The notes below the pieces were generated by a model. It was not told the origin of the DNA and made no database searches. It saw nothing but the letters and a program-made list of their open reading frames with translations. A program made the translations under genes and the position numbers. This document shows, in pieces, positions 1 to 11,996 of a stretch of DNA of 64,000 nt; position 1 is the stretch's first letter, and the number at the start of each line of letters is the position of its first letter. The stretch covers positions 172,757,979-172,821,978 of the forward strand of contig JAIOJX010000032.1 of NCBI GenBank assembly GCA_022376925.1. Reading direction: 5' to 3'. Source of the DNA: Tragulus kanchil. Lineage: Eukaryota; Chordata; Mammalia; Artiodactyla; Tragulidae.

Positions 1-423
1 GGGGGCTGCGTCGGAGCCGCGGAGGCAGATGCAGAAAGCAGGGAGGGCTCGGCAAAGCAGCGCGGTGTGCGAGCCCCGAGCCGGCTGCTGGGGAGAGAGG
101 GAGCGCTCGGTGACCGGGGGCATCCGAGCTGAGAGGGGGCAGGCCGGCTCTCGGCCCGGAGGCTGCCGCACAGCTCCCTGCCCGGGCGCGCAGCCCGCCC
201 GTCTAGGCCTTCGAGAAGCTCCCGCAGCACTAAGTCCCGAGCGGGGCTGGCCGCGGAGGAGGCAGGCTGGGGTCAGATCGAGGATGCTCACACTTTCCCA
301 AGTCCCTTGCCCTGAGCTCAATGGCAAAGGCGCGGAGATGGCCGGTGGAGCGCATCTGTCTGTCTGGATGAGGCAGTGAGGGAGAGAAGCGGAGAGTGGG
401 GGTGAGTGCGGGGCCGGCAGCGG
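1..423. other. CpG-rich noncoding segment
   Basis: The first 250 bases or so are dense in CpG and G+C, like a CpG island edge. No splice sites, coding region or known repeat are recognisable. By distance from RTL1 (about 16 kb once the tandem copies are discounted) it lies in the MEG8 part of the domain. A MEG8-side regulatory island is a guess from position only. Confidence 0.35.
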
Positions 424-940
424 GAGGTGGGGGCTGTCCTGCAGGCGAATCCCCAGAATCCCCATCTCAAGGCCGGGCCACCTGAAGTGGCCGAGGGCCC
501 GCCCCGCTCCCAGGCCCATAAGTGCTGGCCTGGGGCCTCGCTGGGGCAACAGGCTGGTGCAGAGGGGTGGGGGAGCCTTTCCGTGGGGAGAGGGCACCGA
601 CGGAGGGGGTCTGCTGAGTTCAGGGGCTTGCCTGGTCACGGGAAAGGAAGAGCCCTTTTCTGGAGGCTGGGCCACAGCCCCACATTTGGCCGGCTGTTGG
701 CCCTTCGCTTGGATGCACTGGGGACCTGTGAAAGCCCCTCGCCTGGTGACGGGGTGGGGTCTGCATGCCGGTGAATGCGGCCCGTGCTGTCGGCGCTGGC
801 CCTCCAGGCCACCCGTGGGGCTCAGCTCCCAGGAGCTCTGGTGGACGGGGCCTTAATGAGGGGACCCCGCTAGACACGGCTTGTCCTGCAGTTTCTAAAG
901 GAGTTTTCTTGTCTTTGTTCTCACTGCAGGCACTGAAAGA

Positions 941-986
941 GTGTGAGTGTGTGTGTGAGAGAGAGAGAGAGAGAGTGTGTGTGTGT
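941..986. repeat. (TG)n(GA)n microsatellite
   Basis: A compound dinucleotide tract: GTGTG, then six or more GA units, then GTGTG. The duplicated copy is at 2036-2081. Confidence 0.9.
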
Positions 987-2035
987 CAGGCTGGGTGAGG
1001 GGCCAGGCCGGGGTCCTTGTCTGAAATGACCAGGCTGCCCTCACTCTGTCTCACGGGCAGGGGTGCGCCTCCACGGGGCAGAAAGATTCGGGGAGGCAAA
1101 GGCACCGGGGACAAGCCCCTTGGCCGTACGGTCTCGGTCTCATCGTCCCTTCCTGACAGCCCCGTCTGCCCGGGTGGGGCTATCTGACATGTCAGCCCTG
1201 GGGTCCCGACAGCTGCTCGGACCCACCGTGGGGGGGCAGCAGCGTGTTGCAGGTGGGGAGCGCGGACTGGCTCCGCAGACAGACTGACAGCCGGCACAGC
1301 GCTGCTCAGGAGCTGGGAGCTGCCCCGGGAGAAGCTGTTTGCTTTCTGAGTCTTGGGGAGGGGGGCAGGGGGTCTTGGTGGTGGTTTTCTGTCGCAGTTG
1401 TTGTAATCAATTAAAAGATGGCTCTGCACCTGTCGATGTGAAAATGTTCGGGGAAGTATTTACAAGTGCGTCACAGCCTCTGCGGCACCGCGGAAGCGGA
1501 GGGAGGAGGTGCGGCAGGGGGAGGTGGGCTGTCCTGCAGGCGAATCCCCAGAATCCCCATCTCAAGGCCGGGCCACCTGAAGTGGCCGAGGGCCCGCCCC
1601 GCTCCCAGGCCCATAAGTGCTGGCCTGGGGCCTCGCTGGGGCAACAGGCTGGTGCAGAGGGGTGGGGGAGCCTTTCCGTGGGGAGAGGGCACCGACGGAG
1701 GGGGTCTGCTGAGTTCAGGGGCTTGCCTGGTCACGGGAAAGGAAGAGCCCTTTTCTGGAGGCTGGGCCACAGCCCCACATTTGGCCGGCTGTTGGCCCTT
1801 CGCTTGGATGCACTGGGGACCTGTGAAAGCCCCTCGCCTGGTGACGGGGTGGGGTCTGCATGCCGGTGAATGCGGCCCGTGCTGTCGGCGCTGGCCCTCC
1901 AGGCCACCCGTGGGGCTCAGCTCCCAGGAGCTCTGGTGGACGGGGCCTTAATGAGGGGACCCCGCTAGACACGGCTTGTCCTGCAGTTTCTAAAGGAGTT
2001 TTCTTGTCTTTGTTCTCACTGCAGGCACTGAAAGA

Positions 2036-2081
2036 GTGTGAGTGTGTGTGTGAGAGAGAGAGAGAGAGAGTGTGTGTGTGT
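2036..2081. repeat. (TG)n(GA)n microsatellite, second copy
   Basis: Duplicate of the compound TG/GA tract at 941-986. It has the same length, as expected of a very recent or artefactual copy, since such tracts normally change length quickly. Confidence 0.9.
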
Positions 2082-2211
2082 CAGGCTGGGTGAGGGGCCA
2101 GGCCGGGGTCCTTGTCTGAAATGACCAGGCTGCCCTCACTCTGTCTCACGGGCAGGGGTGCGCCTCCACGGGGCAGAAAGATTCGGGGAGGCAAAGGCAC
2201 CGGGGACAAGC

Positions 2212-4428
2212 CCCTTGGCCGTACGGTCTCGGTCTCATCGTCCCTTCCTGACAGCCCCGTCTGCCCGGGTGGGGCTATCTGACATGTCAGCCCTGGGGTC
2301 CCGACAGCTGCTCGGACCCACCGTGGGGGGGCAGCAGCGTGTTGCAGGTGGGGAGCGCGGACTGGCTCCGCAGACAGACTGACAGCCGGCACAGCGCTGC
2401 TCAGGAGCTGGGAGCTGCCCCGGGAGAAGCTGTTTGCTTTCTGAGTCTTGGGGAGGGGGGCAGGGGGTCTTGGTGGTGGTTTTCTGTCGCAGTTGTTGTA
2501 ATCAATTAAAAGATGGCTCTGCACCTGTCGATGTGAAAATGTTCGGGGAAGTATTTACAAGTGCGTCACAGCCTCTGCGGCACCGCGGAAGCGGGGGAGG
2601 GAGAGGAGGTGCGGCAGGAGAAGCCACGCACTTAGAAAATTTTGCCAAGAAAGGCTTCGGATCAGGGATAGCCCCAAAGGGTTCAGAACAGCGTTGGTGT
2701 GGATGTGACCCAAACCTCTAGCGGGGCAGAGGCAGGGAAGCTCATCTCTGAGCCCTTGTAGGGCAGCCTGCCTGCAGGGCTGGGGCAGAGAGGGGGTTCC
2801 CACTAACACTTCCTTTTGCCCCAAACAGAGACCCAGCACGAGGGCATTAAGGGGACAAGGGGCTTACACGCCAGTCAGGACAGCTCCGAGCAGACCCACA
2901 GCCTCGGCGCAAGACACGGGTCCGCCCCGGCCCACGCGCCAGAGGAAATAACCCAAAAGCTGAGGAGCGAGGGGTCTTTGTGCTCAGTGGCCGAGAGCGT
3001 TCCCTTCTGTGTAAAAAGGCGAGTCGTGCTTCCAACTCGGTGAGGTCGCACCAAGGCTCAGAATCCTCCTGGAGGCTGGGCCGGGCCCAGGGAGCCTTTC
3101 TGCGAAATTTAGGAGAAGTCAGGTTGAGCCAGAAGTTTTTCCAGGAATTATTAACCTCTGGAGACTGTAACTACTGCTCCTCGCAAAGCGCTGTTGCCAA
3201 AGTGCATAAAATATGAGTCTAAAGAGCCCGCCTGAAGAGCCGCTTGACATTTTATATATTTAAAAAAAAATAAAACTATGGCCAAACTTTTTAGGGGAAC
3301 CCAGCTAAAGCCAGCAGGGCAGCCCCTTGGCCGTACTCGGTCTCATCGTCCCTTCCTGACAGCCCCGTCTGCCCGGGTGGGGCTATCTGACATGTCAGCC
3401 CTGGGGTCCCGACAGCTGCTCGGACCCACCGTGGGGGGGCAGCAGCGTGTTGCAGGTGGGGAGCGCGGACTGGCTCCGCAGACAGACTGACAGCCGGCAC
3501 AGCGCTGCTCAGGAGCTGGGAGCTGCCCCGGGAGAAGCTGTTTGCTTTCTGAGTCTTGGGGAGGGGGGCAGGGGGTCTTGGTGGTGGTTTTCTGTCGCAG
3601 TTGTTGTAATCAATTAAAAGATGGCTCTGCACCTGTCGATGTGAAAATGTTCGGGGAAGTATTTACAAGTGCGTCACAGCCTCTGCGGCACCGCGGAAGC
3701 GGGGGAGGGAGAGGAGGTGCGGCAGGAGAAGCCACGCACTTAGAAAATTTTGCCAAGAAAGGCTTCGGATCAGGGATAGCCCCAAAGGGTTCAGAACAGC
3801 GTTGGTGTGGATGTGACCCAAACCTCTAGCGGGGCAGAGGCAGGGAAGCTCATCTCTGAGCCCTTGTAGGGCAGCCTGCCTGCAGGGCTGGGGCAGAGAG
3901 GGGGTTCCCACTAACACTTCCTTTTGCCCCAAACAGAGACCCAGCACGAGGGCATTAAGGGGACAAGGGGCTTACACGCCAGTCAGGACAGCTCCGAGCA
4001 GACCCACAGCCTCGGCGCAAGACACGGGTCCGCCCCGGCCCACGCGCCAGAGGAAATAACCCAAAAGCTGAGGAGCGAGGGGTCTTTGTGCTCAGTGGCC
4101 GAGAGCGTTCCCTTCTGTGTAAAAAGGCGAGTCGTGCTTCCAACTCGGTGAGGTCGCACCAAGGCTCAGAATCCTCCTGGAGGCTGGGCCGGGCCCAGGG
4201 AGCCTTTCTGCGAAATTTAGGAGAAGTCAGGTTGAGCCAGAAGTTTTTCCAGGAATTATTAACCTCTGGAGACTGTAACTACTGCTCCTCGCAAAGCGCT
4301 GTTGCCAAAGTGCATAAAATATGAGTCTAAAGAGCCCGCCTGAAGAGCCGCTTGACATTTTATATATTTAAAAAAAAATAAAACTATGGCCAAACTTTTT
4401 AGGGGAACCCAGCTAAAGCCAGCAGGGC
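2212..4428. repeat. Tandem duplication 2 (about 1108 bp x2)
   Basis: Bases 2212-3319 recur at 3320-4428 with an offset of 1108 (for example 'catgtcagccctgg' at 2283 and 3391). At the join a few bases differ ('ccgtacggtctcgg' against 'ccgtactcgg'). The content is noncoding and GC-rich, with an AT-rich stretch ending in 'tatatttaaaaaaaaataaa' in each copy. Probable assembly artefact. Confidence 0.9.
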
Positions 4429-5220
4429 AGCCCCTTTCCCGGCGCCCGCGGTTCAGGCAGAGGCCCTGGGACTCCCCTGGGGGGTGTCTCCGCTGGGGCG
4501 AGGGGACAGGGCTGCTCCCGCCGCGCCGCTGGCCCCCGGGGCCTCCGAGGAAGGTCAGGCACCTCAGACAGGAGGAGATGGAAAGGCTGCTGGTTTCTGC
4601 TGGTTTCTGCGGCACTGCGTGCCGGCCGCCGTGCAGGGTGACCGAAGCGTGGGCCTCTCCAGCTCAGCCTCTCAAAACGGGGCGGGGGCGGCGGGGGGCG
4701 CAGATTAGGGTTCCGTCCCGTCGTATCAGGACACGGAGGCACAGAACCTCCTGGGGACTTGTCCCAAGACACACAGCTTGTGTCCAGCCCTGGAGCCGGG
4801 TCTGTGAGCAAGATGGCTGTCCTCCAGGGCCGCTTCCCACACACCCCCTCCCCAGGGAAGGAGAGGCGCCCAAACCCTGCACACGCAGGTGCTTCCGTGC
4901 CTCCTGACGGGCGGGAGAAGACCTCTGACACCCTCCCGGCCCCTGCGCCCCAAAGCCTGCACTCTCTCTAGGGCGTGACGGATGCCAACGGCGGAAGGGC
5001 CCCGCTTCACCCGGTCCTCGCCGCACGTCACCCTCAAGCCCGGCTCACGGGCTCCGTCATTCCTTCCTTCTCACGTTCCAGAGCCCCCGCTTCTCTCTGG
5101 CAAGGAGCAGGTCATAAAAGACGCAAGCAGCCATTTCCAGTAGAACTGTGACCCCCAAATACATCATTCTGATCCTGAGATATGCCACCTGACCCCGGCC
5201 CTCCAGGACTCAGGTTCCAG
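4429..5220. other. Unique noncoding stretch with MIR fragment
   Basis: GC-rich, single-copy sequence between two duplications. The only element I recognise is a MIR fragment around 4715-4805. Open frames across it lack any family resemblance. Confidence 0.5.
4715..4805 (+). repeat. MIR SINE fragment
   Basis: The order 'acacggaggcacagaac', 'gggacttgtcccaagacacacagc', 'gagccggg' follows the MIR core (gaggcacagagaggttaagtaacttgcccaaggtcacacagc) with the divergence expected of this ancient mammalian SINE. Recognised by eye. Confidence 0.6.
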
Positions 5221-7430
5221 GACCTGAGGGAACCTGGCATGTGGGCCCAGGACAGGGAGGGGCAGCCGGCCTGGCCCCCAGGGGGTGTCTGCAGGACAGC
5301 GCCTTCTGAGCACTCACCCAGTGCCTCGGGGCACACGGCCCGTTGTCTGCAGCTGCCCATAGGCCCCGGGGAACGCAAGGCGGTTTTCAGTTAGTGGAGG
5401 ACGGATCCGGGCAACACGGGAGCCGAGGTCACTGCAAAGGGACAAAGGAAAGGGGGTAATTAATATGTGGCCAGTTTCAGGAATTCTAGAAAAATGCAAA
5501 ACGTTCCTCTGGACGAGGCAAACATGTCAGTGAGCCCCTGACGACACTCTGCTAGAATTTTATATGAGGTGTTGGGGGGCAAGGGTGCCTCTCAATTTGG
5601 GTTCACCCTGAGAAGTATTTCAAGCCTGGTCTTATGGCCAGAGCCCCAAAGAGTAAAAAGCCAGGCACGCACAGAGAGAGCAAGGCCTCTGGTGGGGGCT
5701 GCATCGGGCTAACACACGTTTGCATGCCTCTGTGTGTGCGTGAGTGCACACGCGCACACACGAGGAGGGGCACAAGGCTGGGGAGCCTCCGGCCAGACCC
5801 TGAAGAGTCTCACGCACCAGGCTAAGGCTCTTGGACCGCGTCCCAGGAGCTCCGGGAACTCAGATGGAGGGTTTACAGCAAGACAGGGACAAGGTCAAAA
5901 TGGCATCTTAGAAAGATTGCTCAGTGAAAATAAACTTGGCTGCCAGACAGTTTCACGGAGCTATCCCACCTCCCGGAGGCTGGGGGGAGAGAGCCCTAGG
6001 GGATGTGTTTACACATTCAACTACAAGAATGCTCATCGCAGGGTCGTTAGCAATAACACACACAGACACACACAAACACGGGGCGGCTTAGATCTTTCTT
6101 AGCTGGCGTCCCGTTCAGCAGAATCGTATTAATTAAAACCTAGGTTCATGACATGCTCCCCTCATTTATCTATGCCAGGACCACTTTTATTTTATTTATC
6201 TTTCTTATTTATTTTCTTAAATAATGTAACGAGCGCAACATGAACCAGTGCCCCCCTCATTTAAATCTACCCTCGCCAGGACTTACAGCTGGGGTTTTCA
6301 ACTAATCTATGGTCCAGGACCCCTGAGGGAACCTGGCATGTGGGCCCAGGACAGGGAGGGCAGCCGGCCTGGCCCCAGGGGTGTCTGCAGGACAGCGCCT
6401 TCTGAGCACTCACCCAGTGCCTCGGGGCACACGGCCCGTTGTCTGCAGCTGCCCATAGGCCCCGGGGAACGCAAGGCGGTTTTCAGTTAGTGGAGGACGG
6501 ATCCGGGCAACACGGGAGCCGAGGTCACTGCAAAGGGACAAAGGAAAGGGGGTAATTAATATGTGGCCAGTTTCAGGAATTCTAGAAAAATGCAAAACGT
6601 TCCTCTGGACGAGGCAAACATGTCAGTGAGCCCCTGACGACACTCTGCTAGAATTTTATATGAGGTGTTGGGGGGCAAGGGTGCCTCTCAATTTGGGTTC
6701 ACCCTGAGAAGTATTTCAAGCCTGGTCTTATGGCCAGAGCCCCAAAGAGTAAAAAGCCAGGCACGCACAGAGAGAGCAAGGCCTCTGGTGGGGGCTGCAT
6801 CGGGCTAACACACGTTTGCATGCCTCTGTGTGTGCGTGAGTGCACACGCGCACACACACGAGGAGGGGGCACAAGGCTGGGGAGCCTCCGGCCAGACCCT
6901 GAAGAGTCTCACGCACCAGGCTAAGGCTCTTGGACCGCGTCCCAGGAGCTCCGGGAACTCAGATGGAGGGTTTACAGCAAGACAGGGACAAGGTCAAAAT
7001 GGCATCTTAGAAAGATTGCTCAGTGAAAATAAACTTGGCTGCCAGACAGTTTCACGGAGCTATCCCACCTCCCGGAGGCTGGGGGGAGAGAGCCCTAGGG
7101 GATGTGTTTACACATTCAACTACAAGAATGCTCATCGCAGGGTCGTTAGCAATAACACACACAGACACACACAAACACGGGGCGGCTTAGATCTTTCTTA
7201 GCTGGCGTCCCGTTCAGCAGAATCGTATTAATTAAAACCTAGGTTCATGACATGCTCCCCTCATTTATCTATGCCAGGACCACTTTTATTTTATTTATCT
7301 TTCTTATTTATTTTCTTAAATAATGTAACGAGCGCAACATGAACCAGTGACCCTCCCGACGACTAGCACTTTGACCAAAGCCTCTGTACGCACAATTTCG
7401 CCTCCCCCCGTCCCCCCACCCCAGCGGACT
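5221..7430. repeat. Tandem duplication 3 (about 1096 bp x2)
   Basis: Bases from 5221 recur from about 6322. The offset is 1099 at the left edge and settles to 1096 after three small deletions. The end of the first copy (about 6250-6325) is a scrambled, shortened version of 7347-7450: 'cttacagctggggttttcaac' occurs in both, but with different bases before and after. The unit holds the start of an old L1-like fragment. Probable assembly artefact. Confidence 0.88.
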
Positions 7431-8060
7431 TACAGCTGGGGTTTTCAACAATAGAGGAGGCTCTAATCAACAATGGGGCAAACACACCCCGGAATATTAA
7501 ACAGCTCTTAAAAAGAATGAAACAGCCGAGACCTATTGTCTTTTAATGGACCTTCGTATTTTGCACAGAACTGGATTAATCATGATGCTTTGTTCACAGA
7601 CACTTTCTCATCCTAGGTCCAGGCATGTCCTGCTTTTATTTGGCTAATTTATGCATTCATATATTCATCCGCAATAATGACATCAACACTCACGAGCCCG
7701 CTCCTCCAGTGCAGACCTGAGCAATTACTTACACCTGCTTCCCCAGGCCGGCCTGACAGGGCAAGGACCCCGGGGCTTTCAGGACCGCAGGGCGATGGTT
7801 AACGCCGCAGGACTCAGATTACAGGCTACAAGGTGTTGTTATAAGGAATGGTGTTGATTTTTTATGATCTCCAGGCAGGCTCTTGAGGGAAGAAAAACAA
7901 GCTGTGCAAAAAGAAACGAATGTTGTGATACGGCTTACGTAAAAACTAAAGAGCATCATGTATCGGAGGGGTCTGTTGACACACACGTGCAAATGCACAG
8001 GAAAAAAAATCTGTACCAGACGCCTGACTATGAGAACAGTACTTAAAATGGTGGGGGCGG
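7090..8060 (+). repeat. Old L1 3'-region fragment
   Basis: Diverged but ordered matches to the L1 3' region: 'ctacaagaatgctcatcgc', then 'cggaatattaaacagc' followed by 'aaaaagaatgaa', then 'caaatgcacaggaaaaa'. These follow the familiar order 'acaaggatgttcatcgcagc ... ggaatattatgcagcc ... aaaaagaatgaa ... gcatagaaaaagg'. No open reading frame survives. The left part is also in the first copy of duplication 3 (6005-6060). Confidence 0.55.
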
Positions 8061-8076
8061 GGGCGGGGGGAGCTGG
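8053..8076 (+). other. G-quadruplex-type tract
   Basis: Three runs of five or six G separated by single C, followed by a further GGG after a short loop. This fits the four-run G-quadruplex pattern. Whether it folds is inference. Confidence 0.5.
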
Positions 8077-9600
8077 GCTGGAGAGAGGCAGACGATGGCT
8101 TTAGCTTTTATCCGCAGTGTCTGACTTTCAGTAATGAGTATATTAATTATCAATGCATTTCTTGCATAATTAAAAAACATTTTGCGGATAGGTTTTTGTT
8201 TTGATTTGTTTGTGGGGTTTGCTGGCTTTTTAGCTTGTTTTTTTAAAAAAACAAATACGAAAGGATGTGCACTGTGGCTGATGGACGGTGAACGGGTACC
8301 TTCCCCCACAGGCACTCTGCAGGCACCAGGAGTTGATCCTATCCCCGAGATAACTCCTTTTATTGAATTTTCTAAAACCAGTGCCCCAGGCTTCTAAGTG
8401 ACGCGTGGGTGACGTGAGGCCAGCAGATGTGTGTCCGACGGCTGGGACTGCACCCACCACAAGCCCCATATCTCTTCAGAAACACCAAGAGGGTGTCTAC
8501 AAGCACCCATTGGGGAGGAAGTCCCTTTTCAGTCTTAAACAGACCCGAGAGCCGATGCCCCAGCCCGTGTCCTCAGAGATGAGCTAAATGGAATGAGGAC
8601 TCGGGAGAACGTGGCATGAGACAGTCCCAGGCAGAGGGGACACAGGAGCCCCGGGGGAGCGGCCGCTGGCAGGGACCCGGGGGCTTGCAGTGTCCCCCGC
8701 AGGATCAATTCCCAGGTGGAACCCACAGCTGTCACATCACTTCCCGCCCAGTTCTAACCAACAGGAAGTGGGGCTACTATTCAGCTCCCTGAGAATGGGG
8801 TGCACGTCCAGGGTGGCACACCACACCCTGACTACTCATCAGCACCCTCCTCCCTGCTCACTAAGCTCCAGCCCCAGCTCCCCAGGCTCCCTCCAGCTGT
8901 CACAGGCAGGGGCTAACTGTGAAGATAGGAAGACCCTCTATCGGTAGATAGGATCTTGAGAACATAAAACCAGGCCATCTGGAAACCCAAACCAGCCTGA
9001 AACCAGGTTCTGACTGCACAGATGGACTGACTGGTGAGCTGGTTAAAGTCCTCCCCTCCCTAAGATGACACAGGTAGGACCTTCTAGAATTCTCTCCCCT
9101 CTGCCTGGCAGACAGGTACTTTCCTCTGGACTTGGCACAAAAGAAATGTGAGCGCAGGTCAACCAGCCCTTCACCAGCATGGCCCGCTCTTAATCACCGT
9201 TTCCGCAGGTGCGCTCCTGGTAACTATCACTTTTATTTATTTCATTTATTTAGTTTTATTTTGGATGGGGTTTGATCCTGGTGACTACTTTAAGATGCCT
9301 GTCATAGTTTTACAGACAGTAAAGATGTTCGTGATCAATAAGAATATCAGAGTAGTCCCCAGGCTACCTGCACCCACTTCAGGGCCAGGGTCGTTCCACA
9401 TGAAGACGCTCCAGAAGGCGACGTAAATCCCGCTGGGCCAGGGGCAGTCACAGGGCTGTCTCAAGGAGGGGGCCTCCGGAGCCAACACGGGCCTGCCTGT
9501 CCCCTCCCTCCAGGTGTCCCTCTGGATTCAACATAAATAACCAGGGCTTTGGAAGGGACAATTAGGGGACAGACCCGCTGAAATGAGAGCCCTGTTTGTA
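8077..9600. other. Unique noncoding stretch
   Basis: Single-copy sequence, AT-rich to about 8260 and mixed after that. It holds a perfect 20-base palindrome at 8235-8254 (seven T then seven A, flanked by TTG/CAA). I see no gene, no recognised RNA and no firm repeat assignment. Confidence 0.5.
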
Positions 9601-9742
9601 TCAATTAAGCACCTACTATGTGCCAGGCGTTCTCTCTTTTGCTTCATTAAAAGCATCAAGGCGACACCTGGAGATGCTGTTCCCATCTTACAGGAGCCAG
9701 AGAGGGGAAGTGTAATCCCGTGTCCAAGGCCACCACCCCCAG
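9601..9742 (+). repeat. MIR SINE
   Basis: Reads 'ttaagcacctactatgtgcc', then 'cccatcttacaggagccaga', then 'tccaaggccacc', matching the MIR core in order. The left edge of duplication 4 (9642) cuts this element, so its second appearance at about 10820-10920 lacks the first 40 bases. A duplication edge inside a MIR, with no shared sequence at the cut, argues against repeat-mediated recombination. Confidence 0.7.
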
Positions 9743-11996
9743 CCCATAGGACCAAACCCCTGCCCTGACGGCAGACCCCTGGAGCCCCCACCAAAGATGA
9801 CCCCTCACCCTTCACATTGCAGTGAGAGATTTTCACACCTCCCAGGGGGGTATGTAAGGCACAGTCTAAAACAACAGCGTTTTTCTGGATTTTTAAACTA
9901 GATTACCATCTTAAACTCATGTAACCCCGACTCCCGACTGGTCTTTGAGAGCCTCACCCCCCGAAGAGGTCGTCAGTAGGACAGAGCCGGGCGTACGTAC
10001 CTGGAGCAGCTTTGAAGTCAGCCTAGGAAGCTCCCACGCTCTCCTGGGCAGGGCTGCCATTCTGGAGAGCCAGGGCTGGGCCACTCCTTGGCCTTGGGAA
10101 CCACTGACTCACTGCCCGCAGTGGGGCAGTGAGCCTCGGCTGCAGAACAAAGAGCTGAGGTTAGTTCCGTCCTGGGGACTTCACGCATGTATAGACTGTT
10201 CACATGTACAAAATAGAGGAAAAGAGAAAAACACCATTTGTCAGACCTTTCGATTCAATCCTGGGCCCGGCATCTACTCCCTCCCTGTAGAAAGCCGCCA
10301 TCCCACCTGTCGGCCACCTGGGGAGGGAGACAAGAAAACAGCCACCAGGTTCCCAGGCCAAGGGGCAGTCTGGCTCTCGGGGCCCCCGCCCCAGGCCCCG
10401 CTGCTGCTGATAGCCCTACTGGGCGCCAGTGGGGAGGAGGCGGAAGGTATAGCTAGTGGAGACAGACATCAGGGACAGGACAGAACACTGCAGGGTCCAG
10501 CTGAGGGGCTTGAGAGCTCAGGAGTCCCAGGGCAGGGGCAGGACCCAAGAGTCCCCAGCGTGGACCTCACCTGGCTTGACACGTGGGCCCGAGGCCAACA
10601 GCGTGTGCAGCCTCGGTTGGACCCGGTTAGAGGAGTAAGGTTGGCCCACGGAGTCTGAGGTTTGTCCCTGGGCCTCAGGCTCCTCCTCTGCAAAATGGGG
10701 ACAAGAAAAGCCAGGCCTTCACAGGGTGTTACAGTGCCTGATGCATAGTAAGGACGCAAGGCAAATCACGGAGGGACCCAAATGCAGCACGGGCGGACTC
10801 TATCGTATGATGTGATGTGCTTCATTAAAAGCATCAAGGCGACACCTGGAGATGCTGTTCCCATCTTACAGGAGCCAGAGAGGGGAAGTGTAATCCCGTG
10901 TCCAAGGCCACCACCCCCAGCCCATAGGACCAAACCCCTGCCCTGACGGCAGACCCCTGGAGCCCCCACCAAAGATGACCCCTCACCCTTCACATTGCAG
11001 TGAGAGATTTTCACACCTCCCAGGGGGGTATGTAAGGCACAGTCTAAAACAACAGCGTTTTTCTGGATTTTTAAACTAGATTACCATCTTAAACTCATGT
11101 AACCCCGACTCCCGACTGGTCTTTGAGAGCCTCACCCCCCGAAGAGGTCGTCAGTAGGACAGAGCCGGGCGTACGTACCTGGAGCAGCTTTGAAGTCAGC
11201 CTAGGAAGCTCCCACGCTCTCCTGGGCAGGGCTGCCATTCTGGAGAGCCAGGGCTGGGCCACTCCTTGGCCTTGGGAACCACTGACTCACTGCCCGCAGT
11301 GGGGCAGTGAGCCTCGGCTGCAGAACAAAGAGCTGAGGTTAGTTCCGTCCTGGGGACTTCACGCATGTATAGACTGTTCACATGTACAAAATAGAGGAAA
11401 AGAGAAAAACACCATTTGTCAGACCTTTCGATTCAATCCTGGGCCGGGCATCTACTTCCTCCCTGTAGAAAGCCGCCATCCCACCTGTCGGCCACCTGGG
11501 GAGGGAGACAAGAAAACAGCCACCAGGTTCCCAGGCCAAGGGGCAGTCTGGCTCTCGGGGCCACCGCCCCAGGCCCCGCTGCTGCTGATAGCCCTACTGG
11601 GCGCCAGTGGGGAGGAGGCGGAAGGTATAGCTAGTGGAGACAGACATCAGGGACAGGACAGAACACTGCAGGGTCCAGCTGAGGGGCTTGAGAGCTCAGG
11701 AGTCCCAGGGCAGGGGCAGGACCCAAGAGTCCCCAGCGTGGACCTCACCTGGCTTGACACGTGGGCCCGAGGCCAACAGCGTGTGCAGCCTCGGTTGGAC
11801 CCGGTTAGAGGAGTAAGGTTGGCCCACGGAGTCTGAGGTTTGTCCCTGGGCCTCAGGCTCCTCCTCTGCAAAATGGGGACAAGAAAAGCCAGGCCTTCAC
11901 AGGGTGTTACAGTGCCTGATGCATAGTAAGGACGCAAGGCAAATCACGGAGGGACCCAAATGCAGCACCGGGCGGACTCTATCGTATGATGTGATG
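9641..11996. repeat. Tandem duplication 4 (1178 bp x2)
   Basis: Bases 9641-10818 recur at 10819-11996 with an offset of 1178. The copies differ by a handful of single bases, such as 'ggcccggcatctactccc' against 'ggccgggcatctacttcc', and C against A near 10384/11562. The 237-codon open frame at 9945-10658 and its twin at 11123-11836 resemble no protein and contain MIR-type sequence, so they are not called as genes. Probable assembly artefact, though the base differences could be allelic. Confidence 0.92.
10663..10765 (+). repeat. MIR tail (copy 1 of 3)
   Basis: Matches the MIR 3' half in order: 'gggcctcaggctcctcctct', 'gcaaaatggggac', 'cagtgcctgatgcatagtaa'. It is present three times because duplications 4 and 5 overlap. 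The other copies are at 11841-11943 and 12930-13032. Confidence 0.7.

Larger units (their letters stand above)
424..2617. repeat. Tandem duplication 1 (about 1095 bp x2)
   Basis: Bases 424-1518 recur at 1519-2617 with an offset of 1095. The join near 1515-1530 is irregular: 'gcggcagg' runs straight back into the start of the unit, while the second copy continues into new sequence. The last ~400 bases of the unit also belong to duplication 2, so they occur three times. Nothing coding is recognised inside. Probable assembly artefact. Confidence 0.9.

Noticed and set aside
9945..10658. 237-codon open frame, present twice (again at 11123-11836)
   Set aside because: It runs close to and partly over MIR-type and GC-rich noncoding sequence, resembles no protein family, and is doubled only by the tandem duplication.
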